A stretch of DNA of 64,000 nucleotides from Epiperipatus broadwayi (GCA_028023455.1 JAQFVV010012394.1:24012900-24076899), one strand, 5' to 3'. Counted from the stretch's first letter, positions 12,050 to 24,345 are shown. Program-made: numbers and translations. The notes: generated from the sequence alone by a model not told the origin.

Positions 12050-12780
12050 TCCATATGTAAAAGCAAGAATACTTTCACTAAATTATTTGGGTTAGAAAAC
12101 TCATCAGCAGCTGGCACTTACAAACAAGTATGACCATTCCAATTCTGGAACCTGAAACAAAAATAAATAATAACTTGAGGTGGATTTTGTTGTGATTACA
12201 TAAAAATAATTGCCAACTATAAATATATCCTTATATAGAACATGTTGGTCCAAATAGTCTGACATTTTATGATGTATATTTATGTCTCCAACAAACTTTT
12301 CTTTCTGAAAGATTTCAACACCATGTCTAATTATAGCTCTCCAATATATTCTAGCCTCAGCCATATCCTATCAATGAAAACAATTAACATTGCATTTACT
12401 TAAAATGTCTTTGAGACAATCCTTATAACATAAACATGGTCTGCTGTTCTCACAAAAAAGCATGGTCAAGTTCAGCACATGAAACCATTTTACAAAGTCT
12501 TGTGCATCCATTTCTCATGTCCAATCCAATGAAGGTGTGATTTTATAATAATGGACTGCACAGTATCTTATCCAGAAAATTGAAGATCATATTGATTGAT
12601 CTTTTGATCTTGCAATTGCATTTTAGAATTTTATGGAGCATCCTTAAATGAAATTTTTCTAATGCATTTATACTGTGCTTAAGGTGTCCAAGTGTCACAT
12701 CCATACAATAAATTAGGTAAAATAACAGCTCAATATATAGATAATTTTGATTGAGTAGTTACTTCATTGATATGAAATAT
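12050..12780 (-). mobile_element. LINE 3' end, decayed (reverse transcriptase C-terminal region)
   Basis: On the minus strand, three-frame reading gives YLIYCMDVTLGHLKH and then FHLRMLHKILKCNCKIK. These correspond to the post-catalytic region of many animal LINE reverse transcriptases, which typically reads LLYGCETW then QRCLR.IL. It continues through a GLDMR and KDCLKD-type stretch and ends with AEARIYWRAIIRHGVEIFQK, a typical C-terminal segment. Stops and frameshifts show it is dead. Its motif C region lies at 13925-14160, separated by the LINE at 12781-13920. Confidence 0.7.
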
Positions 12781-13920
12781 TTTTTTTTCTCAGTGATGAA
12801 AGTTTATTCATCAAAACAAATACAGTTAGAAAAAGGTTTACAAGAGAGTGATTATATGGTAAATTGAAATTTCAGGAGCAACATGGTAAGAGGGGAAGGA
12901 TACACGTGGAAAGGGTGTGTAGTTCAGGCCAGTCCGAGATGCATGTCTTCATTGAGCAAGCATCACATGGGTCACAAACATTTTAATGGTTGAGTCCTAT
13001 GACAGAGGTTGGAAGCTGGAGGATTGCCCAAGTGTCTGTGAGGAGTGGAGGTGGAGCTAGTTTGCTATCTCTGATTTTGAGAGAGAGAATTAGGTCCAAT
13101 AGTTTTTGATTCACTGAGTGTACTCTCTGGTCAAAAATAATAGCACATCAGAGCAACCAGAGTGCATAGATGAAGAAAACTGATAGTTGCAAAGACCCCT
13201 GTTTCTATGGATTCTTGGAGGTTGAAGAAAGTGTTCCTGTGCGAGGAAAGGCTAGAATTGATGACACATCTCACTCCAAACAGAAAGGGACATTTAAGCA
13301 GGAAGTGCTGAAGGATTTCATTGTCAGTTTTACAGAACTGGCATAGGAGATATTGGTGAAATCCCTACGGTTGATCAAATATTGATTGGTGGGAAGGGAG
13401 TGAAGGTTGATTTTGAGGAGAAAATTGAGGAATTTTGCCTCAAGAGACCACCTTTTGAATTTGTGAATTAATTGAGCATTGCTAAGTTTGAGGAATGTAG
13501 GGGAGACAATGGAAAAGTCTGTGATCTGATTGAAAATCTCCCAGTACTTTAATTTGCCGCTAAAGTACAACAAAGCCAGCCTTTTGTATGATGTTCGTGA
13601 TGAGTGAGGTCCATGACCTGAGCTTGCCATTGGGAGGAGGAGTGTCGGTGGGTGTGATAATGATATGCACAAGGTTGGCAGGAAAGTGACTTAGGAGAGT
13701 GAGGATAATATTGTGAGATCTCTGGATCAGAAGAGTGTCGATGGAGTGCAGGCCCAACCCATTGAGGTTTTTAGAAAAACAAGTTCTTATTAGGCTGATG
13801 GCCACAACCTTTCTGCCCCAGAGAAAATGGGTGCAAAGGACATTGATTTTGGATATAGAGGAATGTATAGGTTTTTTTAACTTGTAAGCATCATATCGGA
13901 AGTTCTGCTGACCACATTAT
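12781..13920 (-). mobile_element. LINE 3' fragment inserted into another LINE, with poly(A) tail
   Basis: On the minus strand the fragment contains HFLWGRKVVAIS, LNGLGLHSIDT and WSLEAKFLNFLLKINLHSLPTNQ, the C-terminal zinc-binding (zf-RVT) type tail of L1/Tx1-like reverse transcriptases. The 3' end is AATAAACTTTCATCACTGAG followed by a run of A (T-run at 12781-12788), as expected for a retrotransposed LINE end. The coding frame is interrupted (frames at 13271-13672 and 13560-13805 overlap), so it is a pseudogene. It is 5' truncated and lies between two parts of an older LINE. Confidence 0.75.
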
Positions 13921-13924
13921 AAAA

Positions 13925-14160
13925 ATACATTTTTATATTTAAAAAGCTAAACAAAATAGTTAAATTGGTTTTCATTCTTAAGCTTAGGTCATTATTTTTC
14001 TTCATCATCATTGGTTGATAAAGAACTTGCATATTTTAACATTATCTACTAAACCAAAGTATTTATATGTTGCATTCAAAACATTAAATTCATTTTGTAA
14101 TGTCAAGGATAGCATAATTATCAGCACACAGTAAATGTAGAATCCAAGAAAATTAAATTT
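13925..14160 (-). mobile_element. LINE reverse transcriptase motif C remnant
   Basis: Minus-strand reading gives a decayed YADD-type motif, roughly CADN, followed by EFNVLNATYKYFGL. This is the segment that follows the catalytic aspartates in many LINEs. A better preserved relative is at 22490-22630. It is probably the upstream part of the element whose 3' end is at 12050-12780. Confidence 0.55.
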
Positions 14161-14290
14161 TATTTTGCCTTTAATGAATTCAAACTAAAAGTTCCACCAT
14201 CAAATCTATCTTATCTTTATCCCTGTTCACTAGGCTGCCTATAAACAGTTCCAAAGAGCACTGTTATAAAAAAAATCTAAAACAAGGTTC
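14161..14290. other. Short flank between LINE remnant and hAT element
   Basis: No feature recognised. An 8-bp duplication of the hAT target was looked for here and not found clearly: the left flank ends CAAGGTTC and the right flank starts TTCTAGAA. Confidence 0.4.
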
Positions 14291-14574
14291 CAGTGGTGGG
14301 GAACCTTTTTAGCATGCCAAAAATTTCAAAAAATTTTATTGAATGACTGGCGTCCATACAGTTATTAAATCAAAATATAAACAACTTAATTATTGCAGTT
14401 TTTCAAAAGTTTATAAAACAAAATAATAATAATGACAATAATAATTAAACAAAATTTGTAAATAAGCTAAATATAAATGAATGATATTTATTTAGAAGAG
14501 CACAAGTTGAATAAAATGTAATAGTAAAAAATTAATAGTAATTAAAACAAAATTTTGGGAATAAACATATAAAA

Positions 14575-14985
14575 TCAACATAAATAGGTATTATTTAATG
14601 AGATTTTTGCTGTTGTACATTGGATGCCAAATGTTTTATATATATTGTTACTTAATAATATACATGCTGAACTAGATTCATCTATCATTCTATTTCTCGA
14701 ACTGTCTTTAATTAAATTCCTGTCTGAAAACAATGATTCGCATGCATATGTAGAGGAGATAATTGATAGTATAGCGGTCGCTAATTTTTTTAAACAATTA
14801 AATGTTTCGGGAATAGCATTCCAAGCAGTCAATGGTTCCTCTTCAGCATTCCTTTTACATATGCCCAATAATCGATCATTTTGCATTGTTTCTAACACAT
14901 TCCTCAAATCAACAATTTTCTGTTTCCATATAGAACTGGATTGAAAATCGATAGATTGGATATCCATATCTTCCAAATTAAGCCA
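14575..14985 (-). pseudogene. hAT transposase, C-terminal dimerisation domain
   Basis: An open minus-strand frame of about 133 codons. It contains FNCLKKLATAILSIISSTYA followed by CESLFSDRNLIKDSSRNRM. This is the hAT family C-terminal dimerisation motif (typically STYxCESxFS with a downstream basic R-R-L-T-D-E-like run). It is separated from the N-terminal parts at 16490-17037 by inserted DNA, and the DDE-bearing middle of the protein is not readable. It is a transposase remnant, closest in style to the transposases related to ZBED5 and GTF2IRD2. Confidence 0.78.
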
Positions 14986-15059
14986 CTCAAAATTTTTTAA
15001 TTTGAGACTACCAGCTGATATTATGTCTGAGTATAAAATAAATTTTCATGTTTCTGAAA

Positions 15060-15135
15060 ATTGTCAGAACTGTGTAAATCTTAAGCAGTTGTCCCGGGTT
15101 CGCTTCCTGGCCGATGCTTTGATACATGAATATCA
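15060..15135 (+). repeat. tRNA-like SINE remnant with ATGCTTTGATACATGA tail
   Basis: A B-box-like GGGTTCGCTTCC at about 15098 is followed by a TGGCCGATGCTTTGATACATGA tail. The tail matches those at 15490, 6277 and 53092. The 5' part is poorly preserved. It is one of four members of the same short tRNA-derived family in this window. Confidence 0.5.
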
Positions 15136-15439
15136 ACACCAAACTCTTCATCACTTGATCTGGCTTTTTATGAGATTCTAAATCAGTCAAGAACTTTTTC
15201 ATATTTAAAAAGTATAAAATATTCAATTTATATTTAAGAAAGTGAATTATAGTGCTGCAAAATAAATGTTTAATTAAGCTAAATTTTAAAAATAAAAGCT
15301 GTGAATAAAGACGTATATATTAATTAACTGTGTAGATCTTAAAACTTAAATTATACGGAAATAAATTCCTAAGATAAATGGGGAATGTGTATGCATAATT
15401 AAAAGGTTAAGAAAAATTTCATTGTACAATAAGAAACAC

Positions 15440-15515
15440 GACAGCTGCTTTACAAGTAGTCCCGGGTTAGCGGGTACGCCTCCCGGCTAATGCTATGATA
15501 CATGAGAAAAAAATA
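15440..15515 (+). repeat. tRNA-like SINE remnant, second copy in the hAT element
   Basis: The sequence runs AGCTGCTTTACAAGTAGTCC, then a T-arm-like region with an 8-nt insertion, then GGCTAATGCTATGATACATG and a short A-rich tail. It shares the tail of the inserts at 6206 and 53022. The 5' boundary is not clear. Confidence 0.5.
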
Positions 15516-16489
15516 AATCTAATAATAATTAAATTGTAGAAACGGAACTAATTAAAGTAAAAGTCAAATTACTCCAGAAAAGATAAGAAAACAAAAGAAA
15601 AGGGAGGATATAAAAAGCCAGAGAAAAAGGATTATGCTCTTTTGATGTTGCTGTTTCCATGAGTTGTAGTGCAGTGCAAATCATCATCGGTGGACTTCAT
15701 TCCCAGGATCTTGGCTCCTGTAGGTAATCAAGCTGATTAGGACTTTTAGCAGACCATCCGGGTCTTACATTATTTTGAAACGCCTCAAGAGGCTCGTCAA
15801 GGGTTTTGTTTTAAGAGACTATAGACTGTGTAGTACATCGTTGTTTACCTTAACTGTAGGAAAATATTTTATTTATTCGTTTTTTAACTTTATAAGTTAT
15901 GCTCATACAAATGCGGACTATAGGTATATTGAAGCTTTGATTAGTAATTGTTTAATTGTTACTAAATTGTTTAATACTACTATATATGTGTTGTTGTCTG
16001 TTAACGTTAATTATGCATTCATGCTAGTACATTATAGTTAATTATGTATTCATGTTTTCTGGCCGTTCGGTCATAGTCGGGGACACAGCAACATCACGGT
16101 TGAAACTTTTGTAATTTAACTTCAAATGCTTTGATCAAATCAAACATGAGAATAATGGTCTTATTACAACCTTGCAGTTCCACAATTTATTTAGATGTGA
16201 ACTCATATCAGTAAGAAATATTAATTTCGAAAGCCATTCAACATTCATTAATTTATTATATTTTTTTCAATGATTTTCTCATTACGTAAAAACAGTCTAA
16301 TTTCATCTAAACACTCAGTGAATCTTTTAAGAACTTTTTTTCGACTTAACTTTTGGATATTGTTGTACATAAGTAAACCATTGTATATTGAGTTCACCTC
16401 ACTCAATAAATTTAAAATTTTTCGTTTATTTAAAGCTTATATAGATATAAAATTGGCTAACTTACAATGTTCGTAACATCATCCAGAGG

Positions 16490-17037
16490 CTAAAAGATGG
16501 CCTTCATGCATAAAACCTGTTGATGTATAATGCAATGAAAATTGAATGTCCGATACAGTTGGTAAATAAACTGAGAAAACTTTTCTTTTCTACTCATACT
16601 TCGAGCACCAGTTGTAGTTACTGATACAATTTCAGCTACATCTATTTCTTTTTCAGCGAGTATATTTGATATTATTCCCAACACAATAGCAAATAAAAAT
16701 AGCCAAAGGAGTTGATCCATTTATGACTTTACTTTTATCAAGGCAGAGAGAAATTAAACTAGAATATTTTATATCACTTTTTTGTTGGTAAGTTATGTTG
16801 TTAGCCATTTGCAGCTTGGGCAATATATTATTTTTATTCATCTTTTTTTTCTCAGAGCGATTTATGATTGGTCTCATAATGCCGTTTTACTGATGATGTT
16901 CTCAATACAACTGTTTCAGAATATAAAACACATATTGCCTTGGTGTCTTTGTTAATCATTCCATATTCGTCAGTCCACCAATTTTGAAATTCTCTACTGG
17001 TTGACAATTTTTGTTTTTTATTTTCACTAGTCATCAT
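16490..17037 (-). pseudogene. hAT transposase, BED-like finger and N-terminal region
   Basis: Minus-strand frame 17037-16852 reads EFQNWWTDEYGMINKDTKAI then CVLYSETVV and RHYETNH. This is the BED-like zinc finger found at the N terminus of GTF2IRD2/ZBED-type hAT proteins. The first Cys and the final His pair are present, but the second Cys is replaced by Tyr, so metal binding is probably lost. Overlapping frames at 16877-16653 and 16720-16490 continue with a CLDKSKVINGSTPLAIFI stretch and FHCIIHQQVLCMKA, again typical. Frame changes between them show decay. Confidence 0.75.
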
Positions 17038-17949
17038 GTTAATGTAATGGCGACAAATTTATTTAAAAATAAATTTAAATGAGCTTTAATAATTTTATAA
17101 ATCAAAGATTTATTATATGTTAAAATATATTATTATCTTTACAATTCACTTTTACAGAAAAACTTCAAGCAAAAAAAAAACATCATTTGATGGCATTGAT
17201 TACGCATTTCGTTCCTTTGTTCACGATTTTGATTACATTAAAAAAATGAATGGTATCAACACATTTAGATCAAAAAAGATTAGGACTGAAAACCATTTTA
17301 TTACTTTTACTTTAGATTTGAAAAAAATTACTTCCAAGAATTATAAAATATTTTACTGAGTTAACTTTCTAGTTTCATTGGAATCATTTGACAGGTTTAT
17401 AGAATATGATATCACAGTATACCGGTATCACTTTGACTTAGAATATTCCCACCTACATATGTATAATTATTTTTTCAAATTTTGTAATTTATTGCTTCTA
17501 ATCAGAATTCAATTGTAAATTGAATTCTAATATAATATTATATTTATTTTATCTTTAGTTTACAGTAAATTGTTATTAGTACAGATTTTAGCAACAAAAT
17601 AAATATTTAATAATTTAAAGCATAGAAAATTATGATATGTAAATAGTTCATAAGCTGTAAGAAATTTGAATGTGCTATCTCTGACACGTGTGCCATAGAT
17701 TTGCCATCACTGTTCTAGAAAGTACAGATTCTTGTTTATCACTAGTTTTCATTTCAAATGTCTTAAGATGTTCTATCTGTAATAATTATATTTTCTCTTA
17801 TTCCATCTTTTAGAAGCTGTATAATATGCATAAATGTTGTGGTCTACCAACTAATTTCAAACAATGTCATAGATCTGATTAAAACAAATGCCTTGACCAA
17901 ATCAAATCTCTCTTTTATTCCTGACACTTTTCTCACATTTGCTCAACAA

Positions 17950-18500
17950 TAAAAACCACATTTATAGTGTTACTTTTTGTAACTGTTTATCTATAATAGG
18001 AGCAACCTATTCAACAAAGTTCTTGAAAATTCCTTTGCTGGATTTAATAGAATTGTGGTACTTTTTTTGAGATCCATATGTTGCTCTCAATAATTCAAAA
18101 AAGATCTAGAATGATCATGATCAATGAATGTCTGTATCTTCTTTGCAGGTTTAATCCACCAATCGTTTTTAAGCTTTTTTTGTTAGTTGTTGAGCTTCAC
18201 CTTTAAATCTCTATAGTTATGAAATTCCATATATAATTTATTATTCTGCCAAGCAGAAAATATCATGTTTTATTTTAATCAAATCATTAATACTAAGTTC
18301 ATTGTTAGAAAATCAGTCACAATTCTTTTTTTTATTGAAACCAAGAATAGATTTACTTGGTCTTAAGAAATTCCATGCCTCCTATATATGACAATCCTGA
18401 AGGTTCAAATTAGCAATTATAGTGTTTATTAGCTGTTGAAATTTAGTACTTATAGTAATACTTCTTGCAGTGTCCTTTGCCCATTACTAATACACACTTG
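17950..18500 (-). mobile_element. LINE fragment between endonuclease and RT domains
   Basis: On the minus strand the frame reads LSNNELSINDLIKIKHDIF, then KNDWWIKPAKKIQTFIDHDH and FFELLRATYGSQKKYHNSIK. This matches the linker between the endonuclease and reverse transcriptase of many animal LINEs (typically WW..KA.EIQ...D......F...L...YGP). Stops interrupt it and I see no catalytic motifs. It is a decayed fragment of an unassigned LINE. Confidence 0.6.
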
Positions 18501-20579
18501 AACTAAATAATTTCAACTATCAATAATTAACAATAAATATTTATTTACAACAAACCGACATTAACATATTTACAGCAAGTCAACATTAATGTATTTAGGT
18601 TACATATATACTCTTACTAATAATTTAATATACGAATTACAGTACTGGCCTACGATTACAACAAGTTTAATATATTAATAATATGCTTACATAATCTGGC
18701 CTTGTGGCTTATGATAAATAATAAGGGATGGATGGCCTGTATAAATCCCTATGTCTGCTTTGGCACCTTCAGTGGTGGAGTTCACTGGATCACAAGGTCT
18801 GGTTTCGCCTGACATACCATCTTCTGGTTACTCTCATGACAATTTTCTTGTTCTGACTGGGCCTTAAACACCGCTCTTCTCATCCATGCACAGGAGTCTG
18901 GGATAGCCTTGTCTTGCTTTGGGTCTGCATGCCAAAACTGTTATTCATTCTGAGGTTCATGAGTTTCATGTGCAGAGGAGGGGAGATAAAACTGGAAATG
19001 TTTATCTCTTTTCTTATCTTTAGATATGTACCTTTAAAATATTTAACTTTCTATTACTTGCTGATATTATTACAATGCAATACAAACTTTCTATTACTTG
19101 CTGATATTTTAATAATGCAATACAAAATCTCTATTACTTGCTGATGTTTTTATAATGAAATATCAATACGTAGCACACTTCTAAAGAATGAATATCAATT
19201 TTCTTGCAAATATGATTGAAATAAGATCTAATTTTAATTCAACTGTTATTTTAATCTTGGATCATATTATTCTGTGATCTGTCCAACAATCTGCACTTGT
19301 GTTTGTGAAATATAAACATATCTTATATTCTGGCTCCTAATTAAAGTTTCTTCTAAACTGCACAACTGCCCACAATTTTGAAAGCTACATACTGCTCAGG
19401 GGCTTTGGAACCCTTCACATCTTACAATACTCAAAGTATTTATCCATTTGTTTTACATTTAAATACAAATTTGAATCCAGATAAATATTTTTGATATAAA
19501 GGATTATTAAATAAAATTGATCTGTATATGCAATGGGGGCAAAAATATTGCTATGGGAACTTCAGTTTAATAAGTGTTGAGTCCTAACTAAAACAACTAA
19601 AAGTAGATTCCAATACCATTACATTTTGACCTATATATAACATCGCAGTTTGAGCACTACCTTTTCTCCATTGGCCGTTGCCATGGCAGGACATTTGACA
19701 CAACTGGGATTGCAGCCTGAATGCAATGAGATTCATTTTTATTGTAATTTATAAAAAAAAATCATTCAACATTTAAATATTTTATTTTAGGTCATATAAA
19801 TGTCAAAACATCTAGCAAGATCTAATCTTTGTCGAGTCAATATAAAAGTAAAATTTGTCGAGTCAATATAAAAGTAAAAACGAATTTAAATGTGAATAGG
19901 TCTCTGATAAGTTGAAACTGATTATGTCATCATCATCAAAAATTATAACTACTATATTAACTTGTGATATTTTTAGTTATTGAATTGGTATTAAATTGAG
20001 ATTTTTTTAGTTTTCAGAGCATTGTAGTAGGTTGTTTTTAATTATGAAGCAATATAGATGATGTCATTTGTAAAATTTACTGTCAAATTCAAATGGTGAA
20101 TTTATTACCAGTAAAGAATAGGCTGAATGGAAAATAGATTATTTAAAGTGACAAAGCCAAAAAGACTATACCCATTCAGTCATTGCCATCCGAAATAAAA
20201 TCAATGGAGGAATTTTGAGGATTTTAACTGAAAACCCGGAAGATTGTAATCTCAGATTAGAAAATGCTGAATGCAAGAAAACTTAAAAAAAAAAACCCAA
20301 CAATTTCACATTATAGGTTAATGTTTTCTTTTTCAATGATGAACTACACATAATACCTGTTCAATTTTTGCAAACAATTTGTTTTTAGATTAGTTTATAC
20401 AAATTTATTTTTTAAAAAAGCTATTTTATTTACATACAAATAAATGTTGTGAAAGTACACATTTTTGCTCCGTTCTTTACATCTTTTTTTTGATTACTCT
20501 ATATAAACATCTAGGTTCCACGATTTACATCTTTAAATACATAGAAATGTCTAAAATACATAGAATGTTCAATTTATTG
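18501..20579. other. No gene recognised; includes short tandem repeats
   Basis: Mostly AT-rich. 18700-18930 is more complex and may be an old repeat. 19826-19880 contains a short tandem duplication around TTGTCGAGTCAATATAAAAG. The frame at 18914-19144 has no recognisable domain. Confidence 0.4.
19047..19165. repeat. Three tandem copies of a ~40-bp unit
   Basis: CTTTCTATTACTTGCTGATA starts at 19047 and 19087, and a variant, CTCTATTACTTGCTGATG, starts at 19129. Each copy ends in a TAATGCAATACAAA-like stretch. Confidence 0.85.
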
Positions 20580-22330
20580 ATTAGTTTTGCGATACGCTGT
20601 GACCTCCTTATTTGGAATCAGGAATCTCTCAGTGATTTATGCCCAAAGAAACCTGTTAACCATTTTATCTTCCCTTTCCTTTCCCCACTCTAAGTTTTCC
20701 CCATATTCTTCTCTATCCTGCTCCATTCCTTTCCATAACATAATCTTTGTCAACTCCATGACCTTTATACCTAAATGCCCCTTATCTTTTTCCAAACCCA
20801 ACAAAAACCAACACCCACTTTCTGTGTAATCATTTTGTTTATATTTATTCTTCCACATCTTCATTATTGTACCCTTTCTACTTGCAGGCATTTACATTCA
20901 ATCAACAGATGTCTAATATTTTCTATGCCTTCCTTATATAATTTACAGACTAAATCACCCACATTTTTCTATTTGGGTGTATATTCCCTTGTTGCTAAAG
21001 ATCCTGTTGAAGTCTTAAACAATAAACTACTTTCCTTGCTATTATCATAAATTAACTCACACACAATATTCTACTCCATTCTATATGTATTTAAACTCTT
21101 TTTACTCTCCATACTAGTTCATATCTCCAACCCCTCTGGTTTATTAATGCATCTATTCTATTCTTCTATTCCATTCCTTGCCACTATAACACTCAACAAT
21201 TCTAACACAATCATCCCATCTTTTGTATAAGTATACTGACATAAATTCTTTATCCAAATCTTTTGCATACGATCTTACCTTTCTCATCCATCTTATTGCC
21301 TGCCCTTTACTCATAACCCAATTAAATATTATTTTGACTATTCTTATTATCCATAAACTGCAATCTACTGAATATTTTCCTTGTGTTTTTTGCATCTCTC
21401 GTATAAAAACTTGACCATCCCATTTCTGCTTGAATTGTGTCCTTTGCCATCCACTCATCTGCATTGAATGCATATTTTCCTACTTCTCTTTGTATTTCTA
21501 AGTAATCTAACACTTCTTTACTAACACATAATGCATCATTACCATATGCTAACCCTGATACTGCCACTCCCATACAATTCTAGCTATATCAAATTTTTTA
21601 TGAAAATACTATTAATTTTTTTATCACTGCCTTCCTTTTCTTTGCTTCATCTATCAATTTTTTCTCCCATTCATCCAAGCAATTTCTCTGGTTACTTAAG
21701 ACGATTCCCAAATAGGTATACCTATTATCCCCCAATAAAAATTCTTTGTCTTATATTTCCCCAGTATTAATCAGCATTACTTTTGATTTTTCTTCACTAA
21801 ATTTAATCCCCATCTCTTTACCACCCTTGCATAACTTCCATATCTTCCTTTTTTTTCTGTGCACAAGAAAACATCATCTGCAAATAAAAGATCCGATAAT
21901 GTATATAACCCCTTGCCACCAATAATGGTATTTCTACTCCTTTTCCTAGTCTTTCAATTGCTTTATTTCTCTCATATACAACAAAAACAAAATAGGTGAC
22001 ATAGGGCATCCTTACCTTAGTCCCACCCTATTTTTAACTTTAATTGATTCTGTATTCCCTAATTTATACATATGGTAGGTACTTTCATACAATCTTTTAA
22101 GAAGATCCACTAAAGCTCCATCCATTTCCAAATTTACTAAACTTACTCATAATCTATTTCTGTTTATTCTATCATATGCCTGCTTTATATCTATAAAAAC
22201 CATACATAACTGTCTACCTATATTTCTACTCATATGTATAAGTTGTATAACTACAAATAAACTATCTCCTATCCAATTGAAAATCTCCTTGGATTTCTCC
22301 CATTGTATTATTTTCTTCCATTCACTTTGC
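20580..22330 (-). mobile_element. LINE with reverse transcriptase, catalytic FADD intact but frames broken
   Basis: Minus-strand reading shows RT motif A as FIDIKQAYDRINRN (about 22165-22205), motif B as GLR*GCPMSPILF (about 21985-22025) and motif C as LLFADDVFLCTEKK, with FADD at 21873-21884. A long C-terminal part follows: YLEIQREVGKYAF, then AKDTIQAEMGWSSF and ARDAK-like text, and a Cys/His-rich end (RHLLIECKC) near 20890. Several stops and frameshifts make it non-functional. It is a non-LTR element of unassigned clade, with 5' truncation before the endonuclease. Confidence 0.8.
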
Positions 22331-22489
22331 GACGTTTCAAGCCACCATATATGTAGAGACTTTATATAACACTGACCACTATTGTTCTACAATTGCTTAA
22401 CTTTCTATGATCCTTACTTTTTTCTCTAATCTAGTATGGCTTCAAAAGCTCCCCACAGTGTATAAAAATACAAACTAAATGAAAAATGG

Positions 22490-22630
22490 AATGTAGTTTA
22501 TTGACTATATCTGTACCCAAATTCTTTATAGTTTGCATTCAAAATATTGAGAATGTTCTGTAGGTTATCCTTTGAGGTTTCAAGAATAGCACAGTCATCA
22601 TCATCATCATACTGTAAATCTAGAAATCCA
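22490..22630 (-). mobile_element. LINE motif C remnant
   Basis: Minus-strand frame reads DLQYDDDD-CAILETSKDNLQ then NILNILNANYKEFG. It corresponds to the LQYADD catalytic motif and following helix of a LINE reverse transcriptase, here disturbed by a short GAT repeat expansion. It looks like the same family as the remnant at 13925-14160. Confidence 0.6.
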
Positions 22631-22974
22631 AAAATATGAAATTCTGACGTTTACTCATTCAAATTAAAAACTGAATCTGTTTAGAAATTTAATAGCTATT
22701 AACAAAACCGATGATAAACTCTTCCAAAACAAATTACCAAAAAATGAAAAAATAATATTCCTGGTTGAAACTCAATTTTCATTTCAAATGTTTCAGATTT
22801 CCACCACCAGGAATAAATAATAATATATATATAATGTGCTATTTATTTATATAGCGCTATGTTTTTAAACTGTAATAATAATTAGAGATCACTCCAATAC
22901 ACATGCACTTTATAGATTTAAAGACTTAATGAATACTCTCCTTTCCAAACACAAAATAAAGTCTTTTGAAATAA
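22631..22974. other. No feature recognised
   Basis: AT-rich sequence with no open frame of interest. Confidence 0.4.
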
Positions 22975-24345
22975 TAATTCCACGGTTAATCTTAGACCTG
23001 TCACCATGTTCATTCCAATAGTTCCTGTTTTAAATCTTAAGAATTTGCATAATATTAGTTTTTTTAAAGATAAATTTCAAGACATCAGAAAGACTGAAGT
23101 TCGCCTAATTAGATAACACTCTAGTTAGAAAAAAAATCTGTGTGTATAATGAATAATTTGCAAGAAAAAATATTTCATTAGCAACAATAAACCTTAATAT
23201 TGCTAGGCAACAAGGAAAAAATTTCCGAATTTAAATCCCCAAAATACCACTCAAAATCTGCAATATTTCAGGTAAATTTAACATATATCGAAACAATTAT
23301 TAACAATTAACTACACCACACATCTTTTCTATGATATTTTTGAATTTACAAAAACTTTTTCTTTCAAAAATGACATTTTTAAATCGCTAAAACCAATCAA
23401 AATAGCCATCATACAACCACATGACCAAGTGATTGGTGCCAAAACCAACCTATTTTACCACATTACCAGCTTTACCTCATGAAAAAAACGTATGCCAGCA
23501 TTCTCCAGAACAATTTCTATGTCAGCAATAACAAAGATATTTCAAGCCCATTAATGAAGAATCCAATTTGAAGATTTAGGACAACCAATGCAAACAACAT
23601 TTAAAACATAGACTTAAAAACACAAGATTGTAATCTCCCTTCATAGTGTGGATGCCTGATATGCTGACAACAATTTGTCTAACTTATTACCATGCAAAGG
23701 GGATATGTTGCATCATTTAAGACATTTTTACTTCAAGTCCATCATTATATAAGCCACAGCTTCCACACCACTCTCTGGAACCTCAACCAGCCCAGGTACC
23801 TATCATGCATGAACTCATAGCTCTAATGTCACACCTGGAGGAATTCTGAAATAAATACTGTACCACTTGAGAGTACACACACCTCATCAACTCAGTGATT
23901 CAGACAAGTTTACAAGATCACTCCAACCAACTGATCTCAAATGAAATGCCCAACCCATGAACTATAAGACTTAGCCTTGACACATATAGTGTGCATCAAC
24001 TAATATGCACAATTTACATACTACCATATATTAATGGAACACTAAATCTATTTATACTCTTTAAATGTATTAACAAATATCACCATATGCTTTCATGTAT
24101 TTATCTCTAATGCTTTTGTAAAATTTATGTAAACCTAATTTGACATATGTATCCTTTATGTAATGATTATTCTTCTTTCAATTACTACAACACATGTTTT
24201 TTCTGTATGATAAGCAAGACTAAACTCTTATTGCATATTTATTATTATGTATCAACTTGTATCTAAGGCTTCAAATTTTTCTCCTGTAACTTATGCAACA
24301 CTTTGAATCTCAATAAAGTTTACCTTTGAAACATAATAATGCTGG
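22975..24345 (+). repeat. ~1.36-kb dispersed repeat, copy 1, retroelement-like 3' end
   Basis: This block is repeated at 24424 onward with clear alignment: both begin TTAATCTTAG and share GTTTTTTTAAAGATAAATTT, and both run through similar cores. Copy 1 ends with TCTCAATAAAGTTTACCTTT and a run built of AATAAT/GGT triplets. A polyadenylation-like signal followed by a simple-repeat tail suggests a non-autonomous retroelement. No coding domain was recognised. Confidence 0.75.

Larger units (their letters stand above)
14291..17712 (-). mobile_element. Decayed hAT DNA transposon (ZBED/GTF2IRD2-like)
   Basis: The ends are hAT-like: CAGTGGTGGGGAACC at 14291 and, on the other strand, CAGTGATGGCAAATC starting at 17712. 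Between them, on the minus strand, are a BED-type finger, a central catalytic-region remnant and a C-terminal dimerisation domain in the expected order. Total length of 3.4 kb is usual for an autonomous hAT, but the coding region is broken. The middle (about 15060-16090) has been replaced or invaded by other repeats. The right flank TTCTAGAA resembles the hAT target preference; the left duplication is not evident. Confidence 0.8.

Noticed and set aside
12122-12367. Apparent 246-bp minus-strand exon with fine acceptor (TTCATTGATAG) and donor (TTT|GTAAGT)
   Set aside because: The peptide start AEARIYWRAIIRHGVEIF matches the C-terminal end of the LINE whose upstream part is directly adjacent on the same strand, so it is retroelement sequence.
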